A DNA stretch of 34,144 nt, from assembly GCA_029251375.1 (NCBI GenBank), contig JAQXDL010000030.1, positions 1 to 34,144 of the forward strand. Direction: 5' to 3'. The notes below the pieces were generated by a model. That model had not been told where the DNA came from, did not search any database, and worked only from the letters and a program-made list of their open reading frames with translations. The DNA is from Pseudomonadales bacterium (GTDB lineage Bacteria; Pseudomonadota; Gammaproteobacteria; Pseudomonadales; Azotimanducaceae). Position numbers and translations under genes: made by a program. This document shows, one piece after another, positions 1 to 7,766 of the stretch (the stretch's first letter is position 1; each line of letters begins with the position of its first letter).

Positions 1-34
1 GTTTAATGTTTAATGTTTAATGTTTAATGTTTAA
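1..34. repeat. 7-bp tandem repeat at window edge
   Basis: The unit GTTTAAT is repeated in perfect head-to-tail copies from the first base, four full copies plus a partial one. The array may continue outside the window. Each unit contains TAA, so the array could cover the end of a gene lying to the left, which would match the arrays at the 3' ends of other genes here; that is inference. The rest of 35-186 is the leader of the acyl-CoA synthetase gene. It holds an AT-rich TATATAA stretch near 132 but no clear -35/-10 pair. Confidence 0.9.
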
Positions 35-186
35 CAACCAAGCGATTAACGACTGGCTACCAAGTTAAGTGCATCGCATAAGTGATTGATAGATACATTA
101 GGGTAATGGACACGTCACGTTAAGTGGCAGTGTATATAAATGAGCTTCGGTCGATATAGAGAGTCGACAGCAAGAGGGCGGAATTA

Positions 187-1809
187 ATGAGTGAAGTATG
201 GAACTACGGCGATATATTGGATGCTGTGGGAAAAGTAGTACCCGGAGATAGAGCTGCATTTATTCATGGTGATAATGTCACGACATGGAGTGAGTTTGTC
301 GCAAGAAGCAATCGTATTGCTAACAACTTGCTCGCTAATGGTGCCAAGGCGGGAGACAAGATTGCCTTCTACACCCGAAATCGTCCTGAATATCCGGAGG
401 GAATGGCGGCAGGATTCAAAGCACGTTTAACCCACGTAAATGTGAATTACCGATATATAGCCAACGAGCTAATTTATTTGTTAGACAATGCGGACGCAAC
501 GGTGTGTGTATTCGCTGCAGAATTTGCCGATCAGGTTTCCAATATTCGCGGTCAGCTGCCTAAGGTAACGCAGTGGATCCAGATCGAAGACGGCTTTACC
601 GGTCTTGATGACGTTACTAGCTATGAAGATTATGCCACGCAAGGTGATGATTCGACTCTCGATATTAAGCGAGAAAGTACTGACCAGCTGTTTATCTATA
701 CGGGTGGAACCACGGGCATGCCGAAAGGGGTCATGTGGAGTCATGATGCACTTTGGAACGTACTCGGTGCTGGCGGTAACGTACGCTTAGGTATCCCTGG
801 TAGTGAAAACATTGCCGAACACTGCAACAGGGTTGCCAATAATCCGAGTCCACCAGTCACATTGCCGTTACCCCCTATTATGCATGGCACGGGCTTGCTC
901 TCTGCAGTTGGCGCAATGGCCAATGGCGGCACTTGCATCACATTGACCTCAAAGAGTTTTGAGGCCGACCTCGCGCTGCAAGCAATTGATCAGCATAAAG
1001 TTACTACTGTGACGATCGTTGGCGATGCGTTCGCGCGTCCTCTAGTCGAAGCGATGGATGAAAACCCCGGCAAATATGATGTTTCTAGTGTTGTCGCGGT
1101 AACGTCAAGCGGAGTGATGTGGACACGTGAGGTCAAGGCCGGCTTGTTAAGGCACAATGAAAACATGCTGCTTGCAGACGGTTTTAGTTCCTCTGAAGCG
1201 ATTGGCTTAGGCTCATCCGTCATGACGAAGGATGAAACTATCGAAGTTGCTCAGTTTACTTTAGGGCCAGCATGTAAAGTTTTTACTGAAGATGGCGTCG
1301 AAGTTCAGCCGGGTTCAGGCGAGAGTGGTATGGTCGCAGTTTCTGGTTTTCTGCCGGATGGATATTACAAAGATCAAGAAAAAACCGATAAAACCTTTAA
1401 AGTTTATAACGGCGTGCGCTATTCGATTCCAGGTGATTTCGTCCGCGTCGAAAAAGATGGCAGCCTGACATTGCTAGGAAGGGGTAGTAACTGTATCAAT
1501 ACGGCAGGGGAAAAGGTCTTCCCAGAAGAAGTAGAAGAGGCCATGAAATTTCATGAAAGTGTCGCAGACTGCCTAGTGGTTGGCGTGCATGATGCGAAAT
1601 GGGGCCAGGCAATAACCGCCGTGGTTGAAATGAATGCGGGCTTTGAGCTTGAAGAGACTGAACTAAAAGATTTCTCTCGACAACATCTTGCTGCCTACAA
1701 AATTCCAAAACGCATTCTGATGCGCCCAAGTCTTGAACGAGCACCCAATGGCAAAGCTAACTACAAGCTCATTCAAGAATTTGCAGAATCTCAATTAGGT
1801 ATCGCATAA
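187..1809 (+). CDS. Acyl-CoA synthetase (AMP-dependent, ANL superfamily)
   Basis: The 540-aa product activates a carboxylic acid with ATP to an acyl-adenylate and then forms the CoA thioester. The adenylate-forming P-loop YTGGTTGMPKG is at residues 171-181. The C-terminal domain carries the GRGSNCINTAGEKVFPEEVE hinge region, and the late catalytic lysine lies in PNGKANYK (about K523). Length is normal for the family. The start is supported by a purine-rich GAGGGCGG about 8 bases before the ATG. The overall look is of the FadD3/FadD19-like group acting on unusual acyl or steroid/terpenoid side-chain acids, but substrate cannot be read from sequence. The selC tRNA follows 28 bp downstream on the same strand and could be cotranscribed. 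Family call firm, substrate unknown. Confidence 0.93.
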   Translation: MSEVWNYGDILDAVGKVVPGDRAAFIHGDNVTTWSEFVARSNRIANNLLANGAKAGDKIAFYTRNRPEYPEGMAAGFKARLTHVNVNYRYIANELIYLLDNADATVCVFAAEFADQVSNIRGQLPKVTQWIQIEDGFTGLDDVTSYEDYATQGDDSTLDIKRESTDQLFIYTGGTTGMPKGVMWSHDALWNVLGAGGNVRLGIPGSENIAEHCNRVANNPSPPVTLPLPPIMHGTGLLSAVGAMANGGTCITLTSKSFEADLALQAIDQHKVTTVTIVGDAFARPLVEAMDENPGKYDVSSVVAVTSSGVMWTREVKAGLLRHNENMLLADGFSSSEAIGLGSSVMTKDETIEVAQFTLGPACKVFTEDGVEVQPGSGESGMVAVSGFLPDGYYKDQEKTDKTFKVYNGVRYSIPGDFVRVEKDGSLTLLGRGSNCINTAGEKVFPEEVEEAMKFHESVADCLVVGVHDAKWGQAITAVVEMNAGFELEETELKDFSRQHLAAYKIPKRILMRPSLERAPNGKANYKLIQEFAESQLGIA

Positions 1810-1837
1810 GACGGATGGTGTTTGATAGACTGGGCGA

Positions 1838-1931
1838 GGTAGAGCGTTACACCCGGTGGTGTGCCTGGTCTTCAACATCAGTGAGGCGCTGTTAAGGTGC
1901 TTGGTGGGTTCGACTCCTACCTCTACCGCCA
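1838..1931 (+). tRNA. selC: Selenocysteine tRNA (tRNA-Sec, anticodon UCA)
   Basis: This tRNA reads UGA as selenocysteine with SelA/SelB/SelD, none of which is in the window. The cloverleaf can be drawn by hand. Acceptor GGTAGAG pairs with CTCTACC, followed by discriminator G and an encoded CCA. The D-arm is the selenocysteine type: a 6-bp stem (1848-1853 with 1858-1863) closing the tetraloop CGGT. The anticodon stem is 5 bp with loop CTTCAAC, giving anticodon TCA at 1872-1874. A 6-bp variable arm pairs 1884-1889 with 1897-1902. The T-arm is GTGGG/CCTAC with loop TTCGACT. Oddity: the acceptor/T helix is 7+5 = 12 bp, not the usual bacterial 8+5. C1845, at the expected eighth position, has no partner. 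Confidence 0.93.
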
Positions 1932-1948
1932 TATACGTTCAAGATTAG

Positions 1949-1983
1949 CGAGTGGGTAACACGTGTACCCACTTGTTGGTTTT
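1949..1983 (+). terminator. Rho-independent terminator after selC
   Basis: An inverted repeat pairs AGTGGGTA (1951-1958) with TACCCACT (1966-1973) around a 7-base loop, extended by a G-T and a C-G pair. A moderate T tract follows (TTGGTTTT). It sits 18 bases beyond the tRNA CCA end and before the TauD-type gene, so it most likely ends the selC transcript. Confidence 0.75.
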
Positions 1984-2013
1984 GATGCCGCCTCATAAAT
2001 TGAGAATCCAATC

Positions 2014-2847
2014 ATGCAATTAAATCCTCTAAATCCAAATCTTGGATTAGAAATCAAGGATATCAATCTCGCTGCACTGACGGATACTGACTTCGAAAAA
2101 GTTGAAGATTTGTTTAACCAGCATATGGTGTTGGTCTTTCGAGACCAGAAGCTTAGTCGAGATCAACACAAAGCATTTGCAAAACGGTTCGGCGATATCC
2201 ACATTCATCCCTCCCATCGTGGTGGTATGAAGGGTAAGGGTGATGATCCCGAACTCTTTGTGATTGATACACCCGCGGATTCAAAAATCACCAATGGTGA
2301 GTTGTGGCATTCAGATGTTAGTTGCGAAGTCATCCCGCCGCTGGCCTCGTTACTCTATATCACCGAAACACCAGACAATGGAGGCGGTGATACCCTGTTT
2401 GCCAATATGTGCACAGCTTTCTCGGAGATGTCCGAGGAACTTCAAAACTTCCTGATTGGTAAAACAGCGGTACACGACGGCGAAGTGGATCTAGCGAACT
2501 ACAATGTTCGGCTGCGTGTTGGCCAAGAGTATCCGAAGGCAAGCCATCCGGTTATTGTTGCGCACCCCGTCACCGGAAAGCCGATATTGTTCGTCAACCC
2601 GAGCTTTACTTCTCACATAGAGGGCTTGAAGCAGTGGGAGAGCAAGATGATTCTTGACGGCATTCATCGTTTTGTTGCGACCAATGCGCGGATCCAATGC
2701 CGCGTCAATTGGCAGCCCAACACCCTCGTAATGTGGGATAACCGATGCGTGCAGCATCAAGCGATTCGAGACTATGCAGGCTTCCCTCGTTACGGAGAAA
2801 GGGTCTCCGTTGTACCGTCGGTTCAGCCTAAAGCGTTTAACCCTTAG
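2014..2847 (+). CDS. TauD/TfdA-family Fe(II)/2-oxoglutarate dioxygenase
   Basis: The 277-aa product is a non-haem iron oxygenase that couples 2-oxoglutarate decarboxylation to substrate hydroxylation. The facial triad is visible: H99 and D101 in LWHSDV, and the distal H248 in VQHQAIRDY. R259 and R263 follow the distal histidine by 11 and 15 residues, the same spacing as the co-substrate and substrate arginines of E. coli TauD. T127 in GGGDTLF fits the 2-oxoglutarate contact. Length is typical. Substrates of the family include taurine, alkyl sulfates and chlorophenoxyacetates; with no taurine transporter nearby, taurine cannot be assumed. The gene converges on the AhpD-like gene with a 15-bp gap. 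Confidence 0.92.
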   Translation: MQLNPLNPNLGLEIKDINLAALTDTDFEKVEDLFNQHMVLVFRDQKLSRDQHKAFAKRFGDIHIHPSHRGGMKGKGDDPELFVIDTPADSKITNGELWHSDVSCEVIPPLASLLYITETPDNGGGDTLFANMCTAFSEMSEELQNFLIGKTAVHDGEVDLANYNVRLRVGQEYPKASHPVIVAHPVTGKPILFVNPSFTSHIEGLKQWESKMILDGIHRFVATNARIQCRVNWQPNTLVMWDNRCVQHQAIRDYAGFPRYGERVSVVPSVQPKAFNP

Positions 2848-2862
2848 CGCCAGCTACTTGAA

Positions 2863-3450
2863 CTATCCGTGTTTACCGGCTTGCCAGCCATGACCCGCAA
2901 GCTTGTTCGCCGCAAAGGATTTAGGTGTTTCTTCCAGTGTACTGGCCATCGTATCGTTCCATCGGTTCAGAAAACCAAATAGTGATATCACGGCAACGAT
3001 TTCGACAATTTCGCGCTCTGAATAAAATTCAGATAACTTTTCCATATGCGCTGCTTCTACAGCATTCGGCACCATGCCAGCATGCAGTGCGACATCAAGG
3101 GCTGCTTTCTCAGCTTGTGTAAACAAGTCGCTTGTACGGAACTCAAACGCCGCTTCAATTTTTTCAGGGCTGACGCCACGGTTCTGTGCGCTATGGGATG
3201 TATGTGCCTGGCAGTAACGACAGCCTGCGGCATTGCTGACAACAAATGCGATCAACTGTTTCAATCCGGGATCAATGCTACCGCTGTTAAGAACCGGTCC
3301 CGCGAATGCACTAAAAGATGTCATCAGCTCAGGCCAGTGAGCCATTGTTAGCATGCTGTTCGGAACGAAGCCCATAGCAGCTTCGACCATTTTTAGTACT
3401 GGTGCTAACTCCGGGATCGAATCAGGGGCTTTCGGCGTTATATGCGTCAT
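2863..3450 (-). CDS. AhpD-like / carboxymuconolactone decarboxylase family protein
   Basis: A 195-aa all-helical protein of the alkylhydroperoxidase AhpD/CMD superfamily. The redox signature is intact: C77 and C80 in GCRYCQAHTSH, followed by H83 and H86, as in peroxidase-active members. These act as thiol-dependent peroxidases or carrier oxidoreductases in the cytoplasm. The exact substrate is unknown. It lies 29 bp downstream of the nitronate monooxygenase gene on the same strand and is probably its operon partner. A thiol peroxidase next to a flavin oxidase that may release peroxide is a sensible pairing, but that is inference. Confidence 0.88.
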   Translation of the reverse strand: MTHITPKAPDSIPELAPVLKMVEAAMGFVPNSMLTMAHWPELMTSFSAFAGPVLNSGSIDPGLKQLIAFVVSNAAGCRYCQAHTSHSAQNRGVSPEKIEAAFEFRTSDLFTQAEKAALDVALHAGMVPNAVEAAHMEKLSEFYSEREIVEIVAVISLFGFLNRWNDTMASTLEETPKSFAANKLAGHGWQAGKHG

Positions 3451-3479
3451 CGTTTTTACTCGTGTTGGATGTATGTGTT

Positions 3480-4523
3480 CTATCGATTCATTTCTTCGCT
3501 GAGCGTGCGGAGCAGACTATAAGCATCTGTATCTCTCGTTTGGTAAGCGTTAGTGCCCGCCCAAAGTGACATATAGTCGATATTGTTTAGTTCAGCGGCT
3601 TTGCTTCGAAGTGTCGTGGTAAGTGCATTTTGAATGGGATATTCGGGGACATCGGTTTCTGTCTGCTGTAGCCTTTGCATGAATTGATTGACTAAACCCC
3701 GCGCCGGTTTTCCCGAGAAGACCCGTGTCATGCGGGTTTCGTCAGGCACAGACGTAAGAAGTCGAGTTTTGTATGCTTGATGAATACCCGACTCCTGACA
3801 CGTTAAAAATGCCGTGCCGAGCTGACATGCAACAGCACCTTGTTCTATTAGTTGTTTAATTCTCGTTCCCGTCATAATGCCACCGGCAGCAATAACCGGC
3901 GTGTTAACTGAATCACTGACGGTCTTCAGTAGCGCCTCGATACCAAGTTGCGAGGCTTCGTAATCACCGATGAATGTGCCTCTATGACCGCCGGCTTCAT
4001 AACCCTGCAGGCAAATCGCGTCGGCACCGGCATCTTCCCAGGCGCGGGCTTCTAATAGATTAGTGGCCGTGCCGATAATGACGCTGCCATTGTGTCTAAA
4101 AGCAGCTAAATGACTTGGCGATGGAATCCCAAAGGCAAAGCTAACCACTGCCGGCGCGGCATCAATGAGCGCCTCGATCTGGGCCTGATTGTCCTGACAC
4201 CAACGTTTCGGAGCCTCGATGCTTGGCAAACCAAGCTCTTCTCTAAATGGCGCTAAGCGTTGGTTAGCAGTTGCCAGTGTTTCATCGTCAACGGTGGGTG
4301 AATCCAAAACGAACAGGTTGACGCAAAACGGCGCACGGGTTTGAGAGCGTATCTCGTTGATGGCTAGTTTAATTGCTTCAGGTGATAACAACGCTGCTGC
4401 AAATGAGCCGAGAGCTCCAAAGTTAGAAACCGCAGCGACAAGTTCAACAGACGTCGCACCGCCTGCCATGGGCGCCTGAATAATTGGCGTTTCGAGATTG
4501 AGTTTGTGGAACGCAGAGGTCAT
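3480..4523 (-). CDS. Nitronate monooxygenase family flavoprotein (2-nitropropane dioxygenase-like)
   Basis: A 347-aa FMN-binding TIM-barrel protein. It opens with TPIIQAPMAGGATSVELVAAV, the usual N-terminal FMN-site pattern. The signature GYEAGGHRGTF carries the catalytic-type histidine H180, and the phosphate-binding part AAGGIMTG follows at about residues 214-221. Family members oxidise alkyl nitronates such as propionate-3-nitronate, or act as NAD(P)H:quinone/enoyl reductases; the sequence does not decide between these. It is the first gene of a two-gene unit with the AhpD-like protein. The region 4524-4772 upstream is AT-rich and without a gene. Confidence 0.9.
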   Translation of the reverse strand: MTSAFHKLNLETPIIQAPMAGGATSVELVAAVSNFGALGSFAAALLSPEAIKLAINEIRSQTRAPFCVNLFVLDSPTVDDETLATANQRLAPFREELGLPSIEAPKRWCQDNQAQIEALIDAAPAVVSFAFGIPSPSHLAAFRHNGSVIIGTATNLLEARAWEDAGADAICLQGYEAGGHRGTFIGDYEASQLGIEALLKTVSDSVNTPVIAAGGIMTGTRIKQLIEQGAVACQLGTAFLTCQESGIHQAYKTRLLTSVPDETRMTRVFSGKPARGLVNQFMQRLQQTETDVPEYPIQNALTTTLRSKAAELNNIDYMSLWAGTNAYQTRDTDAYSLLRTLSEEMNR

Positions 4524-4772
4524 TTTTTAAGCTCTGATATATGAGTACAGGCATGCTAGAACGATAAGCGCAGTATAACTAATGTAATTTAGGAATAGCT
4601 AAGATTCTCAATTAACCGCATTACTCTGTTCAAAATTGCTACGTGTTCTTGGTTTAGACAACGCTTCACTTTTTAAACCCAAATATGGATTAGGATTGCC
4701 AGTACACCCGCATCATGCTGAGACAACATCCACAGCTAACTCTTTTTTTCGAATGATCTTTTGTTCGAACTT

Positions 4773-5555
4773 TTAATGGGTATTTTTTTTCTGTATCAAC
4801 GGTGAGTACATTGTATAAAGCCGTTGATCGATTTCCCACTGATCTCCAGCAAGGGCATGGCCGATGTTTTCTTTATTCAACCGATCAATCAAACTTTGTA
4901 CAGCGAGGTCCATATCGGGCAAGTTGTCTGCGTTGGGATGGGATGCAAGTATGTCGTTCGCGGTTTGTGCCATGTCAGTTCGGTGGGCGTTTAGGCTCGC
5001 CAAAAATGCGACGTAGATGTAGTACGGTTCATAAGAACCAAACTGCTTCACGCGACTAACATCATCAATCCTTTTAAAGGGAGTATTGTTAAACTCTACG
5101 ATTCCTTGACTCATGTCGTGCAGAAAACGCTGGTCTTGTTTCATCGTTAGGGTCAGGCCGTTGGGTCTCTTGTCTAATGCATCGTCGGTTTGGCTTGCGA
5201 GCAGGTGATCTAGTTCGGCGTAAAACGCATTAGGTCCTTGACCGACTTTGACTACCAAAGTGTTTATTTTGTCAGCGGCGGCAACCCACGTTTTGAAGCC
5301 AAAAAGACATCCATTGTGATTCGTTACGCCAGGCTTTGGAGATTCTTTCGACCTATCCTCGGAAGCGGCATACGCAATCCAGCCATGCTGTTTTAATTCT
5401 GAAAAAGTAGCCCTAATAGCGGCTTGGTAGCCAGCAATAAAAACATAGGCAGGGTTACAGGATATTTTGCCTGTCTGGATTGCTAATTCGCGGGGTTTGT
5501 CCAAACAGTCTAGGCTGGCGGATACCCATTGTTCATAGTATTGCGATTCGTTCAC
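4773..5555 (-). CDS. Acyl-CoA dehydrogenase-like protein, atypical and short
   Basis: A 260-aa product read from a GTG start, with an in-frame stop five codons upstream. I do not recognise a characterised relative. The middle part, about residues 80-115 (GCLFGFKTWVAAADKINTLVVKVG), resembles the beta-domain of acyl-CoA dehydrogenases, where a G-x-KTWV segment is followed by a hydrophobic strand. The segment FLHDMSQGIVEF also fits that fold. The protein lacks the usual ACAD N-terminal helices and the long C-terminal helical domain with the catalytic acid, so it may be a noncatalytic or partner protein. A 23-residue signal-like peptide is encoded immediately upstream in another frame (5563-5632), which leaves a frameshift open. 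The existence of the gene is likely, the function uncertain. Confidence 0.6.
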   Translation of the reverse strand: MNESQYYEQWVSASLDCLDKPRELAIQTGKISCNPAYVFIAGYQAAIRATFSELKQHGWIAYAASEDRSKESPKPGVTNHNGCLFGFKTWVAAADKINTLVVKVGQGPNAFYAELDHLLASQTDDALDKRPNGLTLTMKQDQRFLHDMSQGIVEFNNTPFKRIDDVSRVKQFGSYEPYYIYVAFLASLNAHRTDMAQTANDILASHPNADNLPDMDLAVQSLIDRLNKENIGHALAGDQWEIDQRLYTMYSPLIQKKNTH

Positions 5556-6008
5556 GTCTTTACTCGACTAAGCATGGGTTAGGCAGGATCGCAATTGCGA
5601 ACAGTAATATCAATAGCCGACAACGGCTCATGGTTAAGTACTTGTTTGTCTTATGCGTTGCGCCGGTTCTGCCTCTGTATCGAGGCTGCGCCAACTTGAT
5701 AGGAATTGCGTACAGAAGGCGACCTATAAGTGCCAAACCTCGATGCAAGAGTTAACGAGTCGGCCTTATCTAGTCAGTTAAGGAGGAAAAATAAAGATGG
5801 CTGAAGATAAAGAGAATCTGTGTCAGTGTATGCGTCGACTAAGCGAGTAGGGTGATGATTAAGCTAGAATTAGCCTCGATCAACTTTCACCACAGTCGTC
5901 TGTCACGCTATTAGTCTTGCTAGCTTGAAGCACTTTATGAACTTTAGTACCGAACCTTCGTGCGGAACTTTAGTACTGAACCTTAGTACTGAGCCTTAGT
6001 ACTGAGCC
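5556..6008. other. 453-bp intergenic region without a convincing gene
   Basis: Between two minus-strand genes lie short overlapping frames on both strands with no good ribosome site, apart from the 17-codon frame listed separately. The left part has a minus-strand 23-codon signal-like peptide (5563-5632) ending just before the GTG of the 260-aa gene. The right end holds the 13-bp tandem repeat. No tRNA, riboswitch or strong terminator was seen. Confidence 0.5.
5797..5850 (+). CDS. Possible 17-codon peptide with a strong ribosome site
   Basis: A consensus Shine-Dalgarno AAGGAGG (5780-5786) precedes an ATG by 10 bases. The frame reads MAEDKENLCQCMRRLSE and stops at TAG. The ribosome site is among the best in the window, yet the frame is very short. 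It could be a small peptide, a leader with nothing after it on this strand until sohB, or the remnant of a decayed gene. No relative is recognised. Confidence 0.3.
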   Translation: MAEDKENLCQCMRRLSE

Positions 6009-6021
6009 TTAGTACTGAACC
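5943..6021. repeat. 13-bp tandem repeat overlapping the SCP2 gene stop
   Basis: Four head-to-tail copies of TTAGTACTGARCC occupy 5970-5982, 5983-5995, 5996-6008 and 6009-6021, differing only at R. A degenerate copy lies at 5943-5956. The fourth copy forms the last codons and the stop (TTA at 6009-6011 read as TAA on the minus strand) of the SCP2-domain gene, so the array looks like a duplication of that gene's end. Confidence 0.9.
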
Positions 6022-6368
6022 TCATATGCAATGGTCGGATTATTGCTCTTAAATAAATACAGCAACAATTGACTTAGAACGATATTGCCATCGGCTCGAA
6101 AATCACCCTCCATGAAAGCCTTCATTCCATCGATACGCCCGTCCAGCAAGCCCCAACAGGTTTCATGGTCACTAATGTCTAGGGTGATTGTAGCGTTTAT
6201 GTGAACGCCAGCATGAAATTCGAAATCATCACCGACAATATCGAGGTAAAAGGGCTCATCCGCTTCAAATCGAAACTGGAAGACACAGGTGTCTCGTTGC
6301 AAGAAACCTGGCTGGAAGTGTGCCTTGAACGCGTTTTTTTGCCGTTGCAGAACGTCGGTTAAGCCCAT
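6009..6368 (-). CDS. SCP2 sterol-binding domain protein
   Basis: A 119-aa single-domain protein with the SCP2 pattern: an alternating beta region ending in NATITLDISDHETCWGLLDGRIDGMKAFMEGDFRADGN, where the D-G-R-I-D-G-M-KAFM-G turn and the following amphipathic helix form the lipid tunnel. It probably binds or shuttles lipids, sterol-like molecules or acyl-CoA in the cytoplasm. It is divergent from sohB, with 151 bp shared upstream. Its last codons and stop are part of a 13-bp tandem repeat. Family call is good; ligand unknown. Confidence 0.82.
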   Translation of the reverse strand: MGLTDVLQRQKNAFKAHFQPGFLQRDTCVFQFRFEADEPFYLDIVGDDFEFHAGVHINATITLDISDHETCWGLLDGRIDGMKAFMEGDFRADGNIVLSQLLLYLFKSNNPTIAYEVQY

Positions 6369-6519
6369 GGTGCTAATTCTTATTTTGATTACGATTGGTT
6401 CAACGCAAGGGTACCACGTCGACCATTATAAACGGCAATCTAAAGCTAGTTTTCGACACCTTACGGGTGTTAATCAGCGCTTTGATACGGAGCATTTGTG
6501 GTAGCATAGGCGCCTTTTC

Positions 6520-7626
6520 ATGTATCAGGAAATAAATGTGGAGTTCTTAGCTGAATATGGTCTTTTCCTCGCTAAAACGTTGACCTTTTTGGTTGCCGTT
6601 TTGGTTGCAGCCGCTTTTCTTTTTGGCATGAGTCAGCGTGGTCGGCAAACCAGTAGTGGGCATATTGAAGTCTACAATCTAAACGAAAATTTCGAGAACA
6701 TTACTCGAACCCTTAAAGAAATGGTGATGGATTCTGAAAGTCTAAAGCTTGAAAATAAGGCAGAGAAAAAACGCCACAAGGAAGAATCCAAACAACAAAA
6801 GAAAGATGCTAAAAAAGCCGCGGCCGCAGATGCAACTGAAGACACAACGACGCCGGCGTCAGAAACGCGAAAGCAACGGGTCTATGTCATTGATTTCGAC
6901 GGCGATGTTCAAGCCAGCGCTGTAGATCAACTTCGTGAAGAAGTGACCGCCATTTTATCAGTCGCAGAGCAGGTTGACGAAGTGGTTGTGCGTCTGGAGA
7001 GTCCCGGTGGCGTTGTGCACAGTTATGGTTTGGCTGCCAGCCAGTTACGTCGGTTCGTTGATAAGGATGTGCCATTGACAGTTGCCGTCGATAAAGTTGC
7101 TGCCAGTGGCGGTTATATGATGGCTTGTATTGCCAATAAATTAATAGCTGCTCCGTTTGCCATTCTTGGCTCAATTGGTGTTGTGGCGCAGGTGCCGAAC
7201 ATTCATCGGCTTTTAAAGAATAAAGATATTGATGTGGAGATTCTTACGGCCGGTGAATACAAGCGAACCATGACGATGTTCGGCGAAAACACCGATAAAG
7301 GTCGGCAAAAATTTATCGAAGAGCTCGAAGATGTGCATACGCTGTTTAAAGATTTTGTTGGTGAGAATAGGCCAATAGTTGATACAGAAAAGGTTGCCAC
7401 TGGGGAGGCTTGGTACGGTAAGCGCGCACTGGAGCAAAAGTTGGTTGATGCTTTACAGACGAGTGACGAATATATTTCTGAAAAGTGTGAGCAAGCAGAT
7501 GTTTATCGCGTTAAGTATGTCAAAGATATAAACCGAGTCGACAAAATCATGGACAGATTCACGGGTATGTTAAAGAAGCTGCGAATGAAGGAAGATATTA
7601 GTCACCCGGGTCCTTATACATTTTAA
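6520..7626 (+). CDS. sohB: SohB-type inner-membrane serine peptidase (S49)
   Basis: A 368-aa protease anchored in the inner membrane, related to SppA signal-peptide peptidase. There is one N-terminal membrane helix (about residues 15-36), then a Lys/Glu/Ala-rich linker (78-105), then the S49 domain from about 118. The catalytic dyad is visible: nucleophile S196 in AASGGYMMA and lysine K248 in AGEYKRTMTMFGEN. Length matches E. coli SohB (about 350 aa) with a slightly longer linker. It is thought to degrade leftover signal peptides or misfolded envelope proteins. The ribosome site is weak. The gene appears monocistronic. Confidence 0.93.
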   Translation: MYQEINVEFLAEYGLFLAKTLTFLVAVLVAAAFLFGMSQRGRQTSSGHIEVYNLNENFENITRTLKEMVMDSESLKLENKAEKKRHKEESKQQKKDAKKAAAADATEDTTTPASETRKQRVYVIDFDGDVQASAVDQLREEVTAILSVAEQVDEVVVRLESPGGVVHSYGLAASQLRRFVDKDVPLTVAVDKVAASGGYMMACIANKLIAAPFAILGSIGVVAQVPNIHRLLKNKDIDVEILTAGEYKRTMTMFGENTDKGRQKFIEELEDVHTLFKDFVGENRPIVDTEKVATGEAWYGKRALEQKLVDALQTSDEYISEKCEQADVYRVKYVKDINRVDKIMDRFTGMLKKLRMKEDISHPGPYTF

Positions 7627-7766
7627 CAAATGCCTACCGAGAGAAGTGTCATTGGGCACGATAGATTCCGATAACAGATCTCTAGAACGACAGACTGAGC
7701 GATCGATTACTAACATTGATAACATAAAAATAATTTTTAAAACATATTTAGGATAAGAGAAATCAA

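Noticed and set aside
4740-4776. TTCGAA-containing inverted repeat as a terminator
   Set aside because: The stem is short and self-palindromic, and its position just after a minus-strand gene stop with T runs on the wrong strand makes a terminator call unsafe.
5480-5755. 91-codon plus-strand frame overlapping the 260-aa gene
   Set aside because: No ribosome site and it overlaps a better minus-strand frame; Arg- and Cys-rich as expected for a shadow frame.
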